DNA from: Cupriavidus sp. D39
Lineage (GTDB): Bacteria; Pseudomonadota; Gammaproteobacteria; Burkholderiales; Burkholderiaceae
Direction of reading: 5' to 3'
Length of the DNA stretch: 64,000 nucleotides
Assembly (NCBI RefSeq): GCF_026627925.1
Contig: NZ_JAPNLE010000009.1
Location: 4,402,001 to 4,466,000, forward strand
Position 1 is the first letter of the stretch, and each line of letters begins with the position of its first letter. Of the stretch, positions 8,339 through 18,449 are shown one piece after another. The notes below the pieces were generated by a model. That model had not been told where the DNA came from, did no database searches, and saw nothing but the letters and a program-made list of their open reading frames with translations. The position numbers and the translations under genes are program-made.

Positions 8339-9364
8339 CTAGCCGCGCGGATGGTGATGCTGGTGCAGATCGCGCAGGCGCTCGCGCGCCACGTGCGTAT
8401 AAATCTGCGTGGTGGAAATATCGGCGTGCCCCAGCAGCAACTGCACCACGCGCAGGTCGGCGCCGTGGTTGAGCAGGTGGGTGGCAAAGGCGTGCCGCAA
8501 GGTATGCGGGGACAGCGGCGCGTAGATCTCGGCATCGCGCGCGTGGCGCTTGATCAGGTGCCAGAAGGCCTGACGCGTCATGCCCTCGCCGCGCTGGGTG
8601 ACGAACAGCGCTTCGCAGGCGCGCTCTCCCAGCAGCGCGGGGCGGCCTTCGGCCAGGTAGCGGCGCAGCCAGTCGCCGGCCTCCGTGCCAAACGGCACCA
8701 GGCGTTCCTTGTTGCCCTTGCCGCCCACCACGCGGGCCACGCCCTCGTTCAGGCCAATCTCGATGGTCTTCATCTGCGTGAGCTCGGACACGCGCAGGCC
8801 GCTGGCATACATCAGCTCCAGCATGGTGCGGTCGCGCAGGCCGAGCGGCGTGGCGGTGTCCGGTGTTTCCAGCAGCGCCTCGACCTGCGCCTCGGTCAGC
8901 GTCTTGGGAAAGCGCGGGGGCTGCTTGGCCGGGCGCAACAGCAGGCAGGGATCGGCCGTAATCATGTGTTCACGCAGCGCCCACTGGAAAAAGCGCTTGA
9001 ACACTGTCAGCCGCCGGTTGGCCGACGAGGCGCGGGTCTCCAGGTGGCGCGAGGCGAAGTAGCCGTTGAGGGCGGTGTCGTCCACCGCCAGCAGCGCGCA
9101 GGTGTCCGACGCATGCAGCCAGCGCGACAGCAGCGCCAGGTCGCGCCGGTAGGCGTCGATGGTGTTGCGCGCCAGGCCGTCCTCCAGCCACAGCGCGTCG
9201 CAGAACCGGTCGACGAGGGCCAGGTCGGCGACGAGGGCGGGGCTGTCCTCGGCTTCGGCGCCGAGGGTGTCGTTGTCGTTGTCGGCTTCGATGTCGTCGA
9301 GATCGTCGTGATCGTCGCGACCGTTGTTATCGTCGCCCTCGTCAATCCGCGCGATGTCGTTCAT
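8339..9364 (-). CDS. xerD: Site-specific tyrosine recombinase XerD
   Basis: A 341-residue tyrosine recombinase that, with XerC, resolves chromosome dimers at dif. The N-terminal SAM-like core-binding domain spans ~45-135 and the catalytic domain ~150-340. All active-site residues are visible: Arg191 (GLRVSEL), Lys216 (GGKGNK), His287 and Arg290 (SPHTLRHAFATHLL), His313 (GHADIST) and nucleophile Tyr322 (QIYTHVA). XerD rather than XerC is assigned from overall sequence feel. The first ~42 residues are an unusual Asp/Asn/Glu-rich extension. The start overlaps the ogt stop by 4 bases, so they are co-translated. Confidence 0.93.
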   Translation of the reverse strand: MNDIARIDEGDDNNGRDDHDDLDDIEADNDNDTLGAEAEDSPALVADLALVDRFCDALWLEDGLARNTIDAYRRDLALLSRWLHASDTCALLAVDDTALNGYFASRHLETRASSANRRLTVFKRFFQWALREHMITADPCLLLRPAKQPPRFPKTLTEAQVEALLETPDTATPLGLRDRTMLELMYASGLRVSELTQMKTIEIGLNEGVARVVGGKGNKERLVPFGTEAGDWLRRYLAEGRPALLGERACEALFVTQRGEGMTRQAFWHLIKRHARDAEIYAPLSPHTLRHAFATHLLNHGADLRVVQLLLGHADISTTQIYTHVARERLRDLHQHHHPRG

Positions 9365-9840
9365 GCGAGCATCACCCCTTCATGGCGCAGCAACCAGCGT
9401 TTGATGTCAAGGTAGAAGCCATCGCCGTCATGGTTGGCAAAGCCGCCGATGCCGCTGGCGTCAACCACGCGATGGCAGGGAATCACCAGCGGGAAGAAAT
9501 TCGCACCGCACGCCTGCCCGACCGCGCGCGGCGCGCTGGCGATCTGCCGCGCCACCGCGCCATAGGTGGTGACCTTGCCGCGCGGCACGCTCGATATCGC
9601 TTGCCAGACCCGGCGCTGGAACGCGCTGCCGACCGGCGCCAGCGGGATGTCGAAGCGCGCATCCGGATCGGCGTAGTAGGCCTCGAGCTGTCGCGCCAGG
9701 CGTTGCGTGACCGCGTTGGCGGGTTCGACGAGCCGCATGCTCTCGGGCAGGTAGACGATCTCGCGGACGAATTCGCCGTCGGTGCGCACGCCGATCTTGC
9801 CGAAAGGGGCTTGGAGGATGGCGTCGAAGATGGAGTCCAT
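9361..9840 (-). CDS. ogt: Methylated-DNA--protein-cysteine methyltransferase (Ogt/MGMT)
   Basis: A 159-residue suicide enzyme that removes the methyl group from O6-methylguanine or O4-methylthymine onto its own cysteine. The active-site motif is IPCHRVV with acceptor Cys122; the helix-turn-helix region (GKVTTYGAVARQI) and arginine finger region (RAVGQA) precede it. The ATG at 9840 gives MDSIFDAILQAPFG; a longer frame upstream adds 30 unlikely residues. It is first in a two-gene unit with xerD (ATGA overlap). Confidence 0.93.
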   Translation of the reverse strand: MDSIFDAILQAPFGKIGVRTDGEFVREIVYLPESMRLVEPANAVTQRLARQLEAYYADPDARFDIPLAPVGSAFQRRVWQAISSVPRGKVTTYGAVARQIASAPRAVGQACGANFFPLVIPCHRVVDASGIGGFANHDGDGFYLDIKRWLLRHEGVMLA

Positions 9841-9960
9841 GGCAGGGGTGGGAAGCGCGAGCCTGGATTTTAGAGCATGGCGGCGCCCCTTGGGATGCCC
9901 GGTGGCGTGCAGGGCGCTTCCATGGGGCAATGCAACCGCTTGACTGGGGTTTCCCCTTCC

Positions 9961-10003
9961 TTGAGTTCTGCCTCGCCTTAATATTTAATTCAACATGAAT
10001 TAA
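9961..10003 (+). promoter_or_regulatory. Promoter and palindromic operator of the fructose operon
   Basis: A -35-like TTGAGT at 9961-9966 and a -10-like TTTAAT at 9984-9989 are 17 bases apart. A perfect inverted repeat, TTAATTCA and TGAATTAA around ACA (9985-10003), overlaps the -10. AT-rich dyads of this kind are typical ROK-repressor sites, and the first gene downstream encodes a ROK-type regulator, so autoregulation with relief by a sugar signal is likely. The protein-site match is inference. Confidence 0.65.
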
Positions 10004-10078
10004 TTAATGCAGCAACGGCGCCGCAACACACCGCTCCAGGTGATGCAACCGGCGCCCAGAACAACATCCGGAGACGAT

Positions 10079-11338
10079 ATGAACAGTGCCAAGGGCGGCC
10101 GCGGCGTGAATTCCGCCAGTTTGCGGCTGTACAACGAGCGCGCGCTCCTGCTGGCGCTGCGGCATGCCGGAGAAGCGTCCAAGGCGGATCTCGCCCGCAT
10201 CGCGCAGCTCACCAACACCGCGGTGGGCAGCATCGTGCAGACGCTCACCGAGGATGGCCTGATCCATGTGGCTGGCCGCCGCCAGGACGGGCAGCGCGGC
10301 CAGCCGGCCAGCCTGATCCGCCTGCAGCCCAAGGGCGCGTTCGGCATCGGGGTCCGGCTGGATCGCGGCAGCATCGAATGCGTGATGGTGGATTTTGGTG
10401 GTGAGATCCTCGCCAGCCGCGCCCACCAGATGGTCCTGCCGCATCCGGAACAAGCGCTGGCGCTGGTGCGCGACGACGTGGCCGCGCTGCGCGCGCTGCT
10501 CACGCCGGCCGAGCGCAAGCGCCTGCTCGGCATCGGCGTGGCCCAGCCCTACAACCTCGGCGCCTGGCTGCGCGAGCTGGACCTGCAGGATGAGGCATCG
10601 CAGGCCACCTTCCGTGCCTGGGATGCGGTGGACTTCGCCGCCGAGCTGTCGGATGCCACGGGGCTGCCGGTATTTGGCGAGAACGACGGCACCGCCGCCG
10701 CCGTGGCCGAGCTGTTCTATGGCAGCCACCACGCGCAGAGTTTCCTCTATGTCTTCGTTGGCCCGGCGATTGGCGGCGGCGTGGCGCTCAACGGCGACTG
10801 CGTGCGCGGCGTGTCGGGCAATGCCGGCGATATCGGCATGATGCCGGTGCAGCCGAGCCTGCTTGCCTCGGCGCCGCGCACCGGCAAGCGGCGCGACATC
10901 CTGCTGGCGCGCGCCTCGCTCAACGCGCTGACGCGCCACCTGCGCCACCACGGCGTGGCCATCGACAGCCATGCCGACCTGGAGGCGCAGGTGCGCGGCC
11001 AGCATCCGGCGGTGGCGGAGTGGCTCGACGACTGCATCGACGCGCTGGCGCCCGCGATGCAATCCGCGCTGGCGGTGCTCGACGTGCCGCTGATCATCCT
11101 CGATGCCGATATCGACGGCGGCCTGGTGCAGGCGCTGATCGAGCGCCTGCAGGGCGAACTGGACGACGGCGCGCCCGAGGCACGGCGCCCGCCACGCGTG
11201 GTGCGCGGCTGCTTTGGCGCCAACGCCGGCGCGGTCGGCGCCGCGTCGCTGCCGATGTTCATGAATTTCTCGCCGCGGGCCGACATGCTCAAAGGCGCAT
11301 CCGCCATGATTCCGGAGGCCAACCATGCCATCGTCTGA
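10079..11338 (+). CDS. frcR: ROK-family transcriptional regulator FrcR
   Basis: A 419-residue regulator. An N-terminal winged helix-turn-helix ([22 protein letters not shown]) is followed by a ROK sugar-kinase-like fold ([16 protein letters not shown], then [13 protein letters not shown]). By analogy with the known Cupriavidus frcRACB cluster it represses fructose uptake genes until sugar or sugar phosphate binds. The ATG at 10079 has CCGGAG upstream and was preferred to an in-frame start 24 codons earlier that would run into the operator. The end overlaps the ATPase gene by 14 bases. Confidence 0.85.
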   Translation: MNSAKGGRGVNSASLRLYNERALLLALRHAGEASKADLARIAQLTNTAVGSIVQTLTEDGLIHVAGRRQDGQRGQPASLIRLQPKGAFGIGVRLDRGSIECVMVDFGGEILASRAHQMVLPHPEQALALVRDDVAALRALLTPAERKRLLGIGVAQPYNLGAWLRELDLQDEASQATFRAWDAVDFAAELSDATGLPVFGENDGTAAAVAELFYGSHHAQSFLYVFVGPAIGGGVALNGDCVRGVSGNAGDIGMMPVQPSLLASAPRTGKRRDILLARASLNALTRHLRHHGVAIDSHADLEAQVRGQHPAVAEWLDDCIDALAPAMQSALAVLDVPLIILDADIDGGLVQALIERLQGELDDGAPEARRPPRVVRGCFGANAGAVGAASLPMFMNFSPRADMLKGASAMIPEANHAIV

Positions 11339-12992
11339 TTCGTCTGATTTGTCCGTACCGCTTGTTCCGGCTGTTTCACCCGATACGTCCACCAAGGCGC
11401 CGCTGCTGGCGCTGCGCAATATCTGCAAGACCTTCCCCGGCGTGCGCGCGCTGCGCAATGTCGAGCTCACGGCCTACGCCGGCGAGGTCCACGCCCTGAT
11501 GGGCGAGAACGGCGCGGGCAAGTCGACGCTGATGAAGATCCTGTCCGGCGCCTACACGGCGGACCCCGGCGGCGAATGCGATATCGACGGGCAACGGGTG
11601 CAGATCGACGGCCCGCAATCCGCGCGCGACCTCGGCGTCGCGGTGATCTACCAGGAGCTGAGCCTGGCGCCCAACCTGAGCGTGGCCGAGAACATCTACC
11701 TGGGCCGCGCCCTGCAGCGCCGCGGGCTAGTGGCGCGTGGCGACATGGCGCGCGCCTGCGCGCCCACGCTGGCCAGGCTCGGCGCGGATTTCTCGCCCGT
11801 GGCGAGCGTGGCGAGCCTGTCGATCGCGCAGCGCCAGCTGGTGGAAATCGCGCGGGCCGTGCACTTCGAGGCACGCATCCTGGTGATGGACGAGCCCACC
11901 ACGCCGCTGTCCACGCACGAGACGGATCGCCTGTTCGCGCTGATCCGCCAGCTGCGGGGCGAAGGCATGGCGATCCTCTATATCAGCCACCGCATGGCCG
12001 AGATCGACGAGCTGGCCGATCGCGTGACCGTGCTGCGCGACGGCTGCTTCGTCGGCACGCTGGACCGCGCGCACCTGTCGCAGGCAGCGCTGGTCAAGAT
12101 GATGGTGGGGCGGGACCTGTCGGGCTTCTATACCAAGACGCACGGCCAGGCGCTGGAGCGCGACGTGATGCTGTCCGTGCGCGATGTGGCCGACGGCCGC
12201 CGCGTCAAGGGCTGCAGCTTCGACCTGCGCGCCGGCGAGGTGCTCGGGCTGGCAGGCCTGGTCGGCGCGGGCCGCACGGAGCTGGCGCGGCTGGTGTTTG
12301 GCGCAGAAGTGCGCACGCGCGGCGAGGTGCTTATTGCCAACCCGGCGAGCCCCGGCGGGCTGGTCACGCTGCCGGCCGGTGGCCCGCGCCAGGCCATCGA
12401 TGCCGGCATTGCCTACCTGACCGAGGACCGCAAGCTGCAAGGCCTGTTCCTGGACCAGAGCGTGCACGAGAACATCAACCTGATCGTGGCCGCGCGCGAC
12501 GCGCTCGGCCTCGGCCGCCTGAACCGGCCCGCCGCGCGCCGCCGCACGACAGAGGCCATCGACACCCTGGGCATCCGCGTGGCGCATGCGCAGGTCAACG
12601 TGGGCGCGTTGTCGGGCGGCAACCAGCAGAAGGTGATGCTGTCGCGCTTGCTGGAAATCCAGCCGCGCGTGCTGATCCTGGATGAGCCCACGCGCGGCGT
12701 GGACATCGGGGCCAAGTCGGAGATTTACCGGCTGATCAACGCGCTGGCCGAGAGCGGCGTGGCGATCCTGATGATCTCCAGCGAGCTGCCCGAAGTGGTG
12801 GGCCTGTGCGACCGCGTGCTGGTCATGCGCGAAGGCGCGCTGGCCGGCGAAGTGCGCCCGGCCAAGAGCGCGGCCGAAACCCAGGAGCGCATCATCGCGC
12901 TGGCCACCGGCGCGGCGGCGCAGCCGGCGCCCGCATGGGCCGACGCTCCGCTGCCTGCCGCCGGCAACGCAACCAGCATCACGCTGCATTGA
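11325..12992 (+). CDS. frcA: Fructose ABC transporter, ATP-binding protein FrcA
   Basis: A 555-residue RbsA/MglA-type ATPase with two fused nucleotide-binding domains. The first has Walker [10 protein letters not shown] (60-68), signature region [13 protein letters not shown] and Walker [12 protein letters not shown]. The second has a degenerate Walker A ([12 protein letters not shown]), signature LSGGNQQK (~428-435) and [13 protein letters not shown]. It powers sugar import through FrcC. The start overlaps the end of frcR by 14 bases, and the short variable N-terminus ([11 protein letters not shown]) makes the exact start uncertain by ~20 residues. Fructose as substrate rests on gene order. 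Confidence 0.92.
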   Translation: MPSSDSSDLSVPLVPAVSPDTSTKAPLLALRNICKTFPGVRALRNVELTAYAGEVHALMGENGAGKSTLMKILSGAYTADPGGECDIDGQRVQIDGPQSARDLGVAVIYQELSLAPNLSVAENIYLGRALQRRGLVARGDMARACAPTLARLGADFSPVASVASLSIAQRQLVEIARAVHFEARILVMDEPTTPLSTHETDRLFALIRQLRGEGMAILYISHRMAEIDELADRVTVLRDGCFVGTLDRAHLSQAALVKMMVGRDLSGFYTKTHGQALERDVMLSVRDVADGRRVKGCSFDLRAGEVLGLAGLVGAGRTELARLVFGAEVRTRGEVLIANPASPGGLVTLPAGGPRQAIDAGIAYLTEDRKLQGLFLDQSVHENINLIVAARDALGLGRLNRPAARRRTTEAIDTLGIRVAHAQVNVGALSGGNQQKVMLSRLLEIQPRVLILDEPTRGVDIGAKSEIYRLINALAESGVAILMISSELPEVVGLCDRVLVMREGALAGEVRPAKSAAETQERIIALATGAAAQPAPAWADAPLPAAGNATSITLH

Positions 12993-13083
12993 GACCGGGC
13001 ACAACCTTCGCGCCACCCGCAAGAGACAAGGATATCGACGCCGGCCTGCAACTCCCCGAGAGCCGCCGGCGCAGGAGACAACC

Positions 13084-14106
13084 ATGCATGAATCCATCAC
13101 CCGTTCCACCGCGCCCGCCCCTACCGCTGGCGCGTCATTGCCGGTCGCCACCCTCGGCCGCCTCACCACCCAGGAGCGACTGCGCGCGCTCGGCATGCTG
13201 CCCGTGCTGGTGCTGCTGTGCATCGGCTTCACGGTGCTGACCGAAAACTTCGCCGGCTGGCAGAACCTGTCGATCATCGCGCAGCAAGCCTCCATCAACA
13301 TGGTGCTGGCCGCGGGCATGACCTTCGTGATCCTGACCGGCGGCATCGATTTGTCGGTGGGCTCCATCCTGTCGATCTCGGCGGTGGTGGCGATGCTGGT
13401 GTCGCTGATGCCGCAGCTCGGCATGCTGAGCGTGCCGGCCGCGCTCCTGTGCGGCCTGCTGTTCGGCATCGTCAACGGCGCGTTGGTGGCTTTCATGAAA
13501 CTGCCGCCGTTCATCGTCACACTGGGCACGCTGACGGCGGTGCGCGGGCTGGCGCGGCTGGTCGGCAACGACAGCACCATCTACAACCCGGATATCGGCT
13601 TTGCCTTTATCGGCAACGGCGAAGTGCTGGGCGTGCCCTGGCTGGTGATCATCGCCTTTGCCGTGGTGGCGGTGTCGTGGTTCGTGCTGCGCCGTACCGT
13701 GCTGGGTTTGCAGATCTACGCGGTGGGCGGCAATGCCGAGGCGGCGCGGCTGTCCGGCATCAAGGTGTGGGTCGTGCTGCTGTTCGTGTACGCGGTGTCC
13801 GGGCTGCTGGCGGGGCTGGGCGGCGTGATGTCTTCCGCGCGCTTGTACGCGGCCAACGGGCTGCAGCTGGGCCAGTCCTACGAACTCGATGCCATTGCCG
13901 CGGTCATCCTGGGCGGCACCAGCTTTGTGGGCGGCACCGGCTCCATCGTCGGCACGCTGGTCGGAGCACTGATCATCGCGGTGCTGTCCAACGGGCTGGT
14001 GCTGCTGGGCGTGTCCGATATCTGGCAGTACATCATCAAGGGCCTGGTGATCATTGGCGCGGTGGCGCTCGACAGCTATCGCCGCAAGGGCTCGGCGCGC
14101 ACCTGA
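13084..14106 (+). CDS. frcC: Fructose ABC transporter, permease FrcC
   Basis: A 340-residue RbsC-type inner-membrane permease with about ten hydrophobic segments from residue ~36 onward. Conserved stretches are MTFVILTGGIDLSVGS, GLFGIVNGALVAF-like sequence, PPFIVTLGTLTAVRGL and ELDAIAAVILGGTSFVGGTGS. It forms the channel energised by FrcA and fed by FrcB. The ATG at 13084 follows a GGAGA box. The first ~35 residues are a hydrophilic cytoplasmic tail, common in this family. Confidence 0.93.
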   Translation: MHESITRSTAPAPTAGASLPVATLGRLTTQERLRALGMLPVLVLLCIGFTVLTENFAGWQNLSIIAQQASINMVLAAGMTFVILTGGIDLSVGSILSISAVVAMLVSLMPQLGMLSVPAALLCGLLFGIVNGALVAFMKLPPFIVTLGTLTAVRGLARLVGNDSTIYNPDIGFAFIGNGEVLGVPWLVIIAFAVVAVSWFVLRRTVLGLQIYAVGGNAEAARLSGIKVWVVLLFVYAVSGLLAGLGGVMSSARLYAANGLQLGQSYELDAIAAVILGGTSFVGGTGSIVGTLVGALIIAVLSNGLVLLGVSDIWQYIIKGLVIIGAVALDSYRRKGSART

Positions 14107-14145
14107 AGCGAGCGCGGCCCAATCATCGGCTACTGGAGAGACGAC

Positions 14146-15129
14146 ATGTCAAAGCTTTACCTCGCGGCATTGGCGCTGGCGGCAATGAGCGCAACGAGCG
14201 TGCTATGCACCGGCGCCGCCGCACAGGGCGCGCCGGAATCCGCATCGGCGCCCGCCGCGCAACGGCCGCTGAAGAAAGTCGGCGTTACGCTCGGCTCGCT
14301 CGGCAATCCGTACTTCGTTGCGCTGGCGCGCGGCGCTGAAGCCGCGGCCAGGAAGATCAACCCGGACGCCAAGGTCACGGTGCTGTCCGCCGACTATGAC
14401 CTCAACAAGCAGTTCTCGCATATCGACAGCTTTATCGTGTCGAAGGTGGACCTGATCCTGATCAACGCGGCCGACGCGCGCGCCATCGAGCCCGCGGTGA
14501 AGAAGGCCCGCAAGGCCGGCATCGTGGTGGTGGCGGTGGACGTGGCGGCAGCGGGCGCCGACGCCACGGTGCAGACCGACAACACGCAGGCCGGCGAGCT
14601 GGCCTGCGCCTTCCTCGCCGAGCGGCTGGGCGGGCGCGGCAACCTGATCATCCAGAATGGCCCGCCGGTGTCCGCCGTGCTGGATCGCGTGAAGGGCTGC
14701 AAGACGGTGTTGGGCAAGCACCCCGGCATCCACGTGCTCTCCGACGACCAGGACGGCAAGGGCTCGCGCGAGGGCGGGCTCAACGTCATGCAGCTTTACC
14801 TGACCCGCTTCCCGAAGGTCGACGCGGTCTTCACCATCAACGACCCGCAGGCGGTCGGCGCCGACCTGGCCGCGCGCCAGCTGAACCGGCGCGGCATCCT
14901 GATTGCCTCGGTCGACGGCGCGCCCGATATCGAGGCAGCGCTCAAGGCCAACACCCTGGTGCAGGCCTCGGCCAGCCAGGACCCGTGGGCCATTGCGCGC
15001 ACCGCGGTGGAGATCGGCGTGGGGCTGATGAATGGCAAGGCGCCCGCAAGCCGCACCGTGCTGCTGCCGCCTACACTGGTTACGCGAGCCAATGTGAACG
15101 AGTACAAGGGCTGGGCCGCGCCGCGCTAG
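14146..15129 (+). CDS. frcB: Fructose ABC transporter, periplasmic binding protein FrcB
   Basis: A 327-residue sugar-binding protein of the RbsB-like type I fold. The signal peptide (residues 1-~27) ends near GAAAQGA. The mature part begins KKVGVTLGSLGNPYFVALARGA and contains KVDLILINAADARAIEP and VFTINDPQAVGADLAA, the expected sugar-contact and hinge regions. It delivers substrate to FrcCA. It lies 40 bases after frcC with GGAGAG upstream, so it is in the same transcript. Confidence 0.92.
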   Translation: MSKLYLAALALAAMSATSVLCTGAAAQGAPESASAPAAQRPLKKVGVTLGSLGNPYFVALARGAEAAARKINPDAKVTVLSADYDLNKQFSHIDSFIVSKVDLILINAADARAIEPAVKKARKAGIVVVAVDVAAAGADATVQTDNTQAGELACAFLAERLGGRGNLIIQNGPPVSAVLDRVKGCKTVLGKHPGIHVLSDDQDGKGSREGGLNVMQLYLTRFPKVDAVFTINDPQAVGADLAARQLNRRGILIASVDGAPDIEAALKANTLVQASASQDPWAIARTAVEIGVGLMNGKAPASRTVLLPPTLVTRANVNEYKGWAAPR

Positions 15130-15197
15130 CCGGGCAGCGGTCCGCGCTCAACTGACAACCGAATCACCCGACAACCGACCAACCGACTGGTGAAACC

Positions 15198-16688
15198 ATG
15201 CCAAACAATGCTGTAGGCGCAGTCCCCGAATTCGACTTCGTGCTGTTCGGCGGCACCGGCGACCTCGCCACGCGCAAGCTGCTGCCGGCGCTGTTCGATG
15301 CGCACTGCGTGGGCTCGCTGCACCCGCGCGGGCGCATCCTCGCGCTCGGCAGCCAGCCGCTCGGCCAGGACGCCTACCTGGCCATGCTGGAGTCCAAGGT
15401 GCGTCCCGCGCTGCCCGCTGCCGCCGCGGCCGAAGCCTGGCAGGCCTTTGTCGCGCGCATCCTCTACCTGCAGGTGGACGCCAACGCGCCGGAGGGCTTC
15501 GATTCCCTTGCCGAGCTGGTGCGCGCGCGCGCCGCGCCGGTGGTGGTCTTCTACCTGGCCACCGGCCCGCAGCTGTTCGTGCCGATCTGCGAGCAGCTGG
15601 CCCGCACTGGCCTGAACCACGCAGGCGTGCGCATCGTGCTGGAAAAGCCGCTGGGCCACGACCTGGCCTCGTCCGATGCCATCAACTCCGCGGTGGCGCG
15701 CCATTTTGCCGAGGACCAGATCTACCGCATCGATCATTACCTGGGCAAGGAGTCGGTGCAGAACCTGATGGCGATGCGCTTTGGCAATGTCCTGTTCGAA
15801 CCGCTGTGGCGGCGCGAGTGGGTGCGCGATGTGCAGATCACCATCGCCGAGGAAATCGGCGTGGAAAAGCGCGGCGCATTCTACGACGGCATCGGCGCGC
15901 TGCGCGACATGGTGCAGAACCACCTGCTGCAGTTGCTGTGCATGGTGGCGATGGAGCCGCCGGCGAGCCTGTCGGAAGACGCGATCCGCGACGAAAAGCT
16001 GAAGATCCTCAAGGCGCTCAAGCCCATCGAGCTGAACGAGGTCGCCGAGAAAGTGGTGCGCGGGCAATACTGCCGCGGCGCGGCCGCTGGCGACGCGGTG
16101 CCGGGCTACGTGAACGAACCCGCCATCTCGCCCGACAGCCAGACCGAGACCTTCGTCGCCATCAAGGCGGAGATCGCCAACTGGCGCTGGGCCGGCGTGC
16201 CGTTCTACCTGCGCACCGGCAAGCGCATGCAGTCGCGCGTGGCCGAGATCGTGATCCAGTTCCGCGACGTGCCGTACTCGCTGTTCCCGCGTCCGCTGGA
16301 CCATGAGCCCGGCAACCGGCTGGTGATCACGCTGCAGCCGGAGGAAAGCATCCGCCTGCATTTCCTGGTCAAGCATCCCGGCGACACGCAGGCGCTGCAG
16401 CCCGCCACGCTGGACCTGCAACGCATGCTGCCGCGCGGGCAGGGCAATCGCAACGAGCGCAAGACCGGCGCTTACGAGCGGCTGCTGCTCGACGTGATCC
16501 GCGGGCGGCTCGGGCTGTTCGTGCGGCGCGACGAGCAGGCGCAGGCCTGGCGCTGGGTCGCGCCGATCCAGCAGGCCTGGGCGCAGAGCAATCTCGCACC
16601 CAAGCTCTACACCGCGGGCACCTGGGGGCCCGCGGCCTCGAGCGCGCTGCCGTCGCGCGATGGCGCGGTCTGGCACGAAGAGCTGTGA
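15198..16688 (+). CDS. zwf: Glucose-6-phosphate 1-dehydrogenase
   Basis: A 496-residue enzyme oxidising glucose 6-phosphate to 6-phosphogluconolactone with NADP or NAD. The dinucleotide-binding motif GGTGDLA is at 18-24, the phosphate-binding lysine region at IVLEKPLGHDL and the active site at RIDHYLGKE (~177-185, His180). Full length for the family. Between the transporter and pgi it forms the oxidative entry to the Entner-Doudoroff route, the main sugar route in Cupriavidus. edd and eda are not in the window, so another copy elsewhere must complete the pathway. Confidence 0.95.
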   Translation: MPNNAVGAVPEFDFVLFGGTGDLATRKLLPALFDAHCVGSLHPRGRILALGSQPLGQDAYLAMLESKVRPALPAAAAAEAWQAFVARILYLQVDANAPEGFDSLAELVRARAAPVVVFYLATGPQLFVPICEQLARTGLNHAGVRIVLEKPLGHDLASSDAINSAVARHFAEDQIYRIDHYLGKESVQNLMAMRFGNVLFEPLWRREWVRDVQITIAEEIGVEKRGAFYDGIGALRDMVQNHLLQLLCMVAMEPPASLSEDAIRDEKLKILKALKPIELNEVAEKVVRGQYCRGAAAGDAVPGYVNEPAISPDSQTETFVAIKAEIANWRWAGVPFYLRTGKRMQSRVAEIVIQFRDVPYSLFPRPLDHEPGNRLVITLQPEESIRLHFLVKHPGDTQALQPATLDLQRMLPRGQGNRNERKTGAYERLLLDVIRGRLGLFVRRDEQAQAWRWVAPIQQAWAQSNLAPKLYTAGTWGPAASSALPSRDGAVWHEEL

Positions 16689-16755
16689 AGCACGTTTGAA
16701 GCATACCGGCGCACTGGCGATTGCCTGTACGCCGGCGAGTACAGGAGTTGTATCG

Positions 16756-18405
16756 ATGTCCGCTATGCCCCAAGTGTCCCACCATCTACCCGCCTGGCAG
16801 CGGCTGCAAGCGCACGCGCAAACCATCCGCCATGCCCACCTGCGCGATTGGTTCGACGGCCAGCAGGGCGAAGCCCGCGGCGCCGGCTTCGTGGCCGAGG
16901 CCGCCGGCCTGACGCTGGACTACGCCAAGAACCGCGTCACCAACACCACCATGGCGCTGTTGTTCGCGCTGGCCGGAGAGGCCGGCGTGACCACACGGCG
17001 CGATGCCATGTACCGCGGCGAAGCGGTCAACACCACCGAGCGCCGCGCCGCGCTGCATATGGCGCTGCGCGCGTGGCCGCAGGACGGCTTCCACGCGCAG
17101 GGCGTGGCGGTGGGCGGCGACGTGGCCGCGGTGCTCGCGCAGATGGAGCGCTTCGCCGACGCGGTGCGCGGCGGCGCGTGGCGCGGCTGGAATGGCCGCC
17201 AGATCACCGACGTGATCAATATCGGCATTGGCGGCTCGGACCTGGGGCCGCGCATGGTCTGCCGCGCGCTCGCGCACCTGGACACCGAAGGGCCGCGCAT
17301 GCATTTTGTCGCCAACGTGGATGGCAGCGATCTTGCCGCCGTGCTTGCGCGGCTGGACGCCGCCAGCACGCTGGTGGTGGTTTGCTCCAAGACCTTTACC
17401 ACGCTGGAGACCATGGCCAACGCGCACACCGCGCGCACCTGGTTCCTGCGCCACGGGGTGCCGCAGGCACAGTTGGCCAGCCACTTCGTCGCGGTCTCCA
17501 CCAACCGGCAGGCGGTAGCCGAGTTCGGCATCGACCCAGCCAACATGTTCCCGTTCTGGGACTGGGTGGGCGGGCGCTTTTCGCTGTGGTCGGCGGTGGG
17601 GCTGTCGATTGCGCTGGCCGTTGGCTTTGCGCGTTTTCGCCAGTTGCTCGACGGCGCCCGCGCCATGGACCAGCATTTCGCCGAGGCCGAGCCGCCGCAA
17701 AACATGCCGATGATCCTCGGCCTGCTCGATGTCTGGTATCGCAGCTTCCTGGGTACCGGCAGCCGCTGCGTGGCGCCGTACTGCGAGCCGCTCGAGCTGC
17801 TGCCTGCCTTCCTGCAGCAGCTCGAGATGGAGAGCAACGGCAAGTCCGTGCAGCTCGATGGCGCCGCCGCCGCGCAAGGCACCGCGCCGGTGGTGTGGGG
17901 CACTACCGGCACCAACGGCCAGCATGCCTACTTCCAGATGGTGCATCAGGGCTCGCACTGGATGCCGGTGGATTTCATCGCCGCGCTGGAGCCGGTGCAC
18001 CCGATGCCGGGCCACCATGGCAAGCTGCTCGCCAACTGCTTTGCGCAAGGCGAGGCGCTGCTGCGCGGGCGCACCGCGCAAGAGGTCCGGGCGCTCGGCG
18101 TACAGGACGAAGCGCTGGTGCCGCACATGGTGTTCGAGGGCAACCGTCCCAGCAACACGCTGCTGCTGCAGCGGCTCGATCCGTATCACCTGGGCGCATT
18201 GGTCGCGCTCTCGGAGCACCGCACCTTCGTGCAGGGCGTGCTGTGGAACATCAATTCGTTCGACCAGTGGGGCGTGGAGCTTGGCAAGCAGCTCGCCGCG
18301 CCGATCGCCAGCGAGCTCGATGGCGGCCCGGCCCGCCCGCACGATGCTTCCACCGCCGGCCTGATCCGGCGCGCGCTCGCCGCGGCATCGGCCTGGCAAG
18401 CCTGA
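16756..18405 (+). CDS. pgi: Glucose-6-phosphate isomerase
   Basis: A 549-residue enzyme interconverting fructose 6-phosphate and glucose 6-phosphate. Family signatures are NIGIGGSDLGPRM, GGRFSLWSAVGLSIAL (phosphate loop region) and GTNGQHAYFQMVHQG; the C-terminal NSFDQWGVELGKQLA is also typical. The ATG at 16756 follows CAGGAG; an in-frame start 32 codons upstream lies within zwf sequence. Its role here is to feed fructose-derived hexose phosphate back to Zwf. Confidence 0.96.
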   Translation: MSAMPQVSHHLPAWQRLQAHAQTIRHAHLRDWFDGQQGEARGAGFVAEAAGLTLDYAKNRVTNTTMALLFALAGEAGVTTRRDAMYRGEAVNTTERRAALHMALRAWPQDGFHAQGVAVGGDVAAVLAQMERFADAVRGGAWRGWNGRQITDVINIGIGGSDLGPRMVCRALAHLDTEGPRMHFVANVDGSDLAAVLARLDAASTLVVVCSKTFTTLETMANAHTARTWFLRHGVPQAQLASHFVAVSTNRQAVAEFGIDPANMFPFWDWVGGRFSLWSAVGLSIALAVGFARFRQLLDGARAMDQHFAEAEPPQNMPMILGLLDVWYRSFLGTGSRCVAPYCEPLELLPAFLQQLEMESNGKSVQLDGAAAAQGTAPVVWGTTGTNGQHAYFQMVHQGSHWMPVDFIAALEPVHPMPGHHGKLLANCFAQGEALLRGRTAQEVRALGVQDEALVPHMVFEGNRPSNTLLLQRLDPYHLGALVALSEHRTFVQGVLWNINSFDQWGVELGKQLAAPIASELDGGPARPHDASTAGLIRRALAAASAWQA

Positions 18406-18449
18406 CGCGCGGCAGCGCGCGCAGACGGAAATACGAGAAAGAGGATGCA

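Noticed and set aside
11727..13580. 617-residue minus-strand frame over frcA and frcC
   Set aside because: Antisense of two well-supported transporter genes; His/Gln/Ala-rich shadow composition.
16848..18449. Upstream extension of the fructokinase frame through pgi
   Set aside because: The frame is open by chance through pgi in a different phase; the kinase fold begins only at the ATG at 18450.
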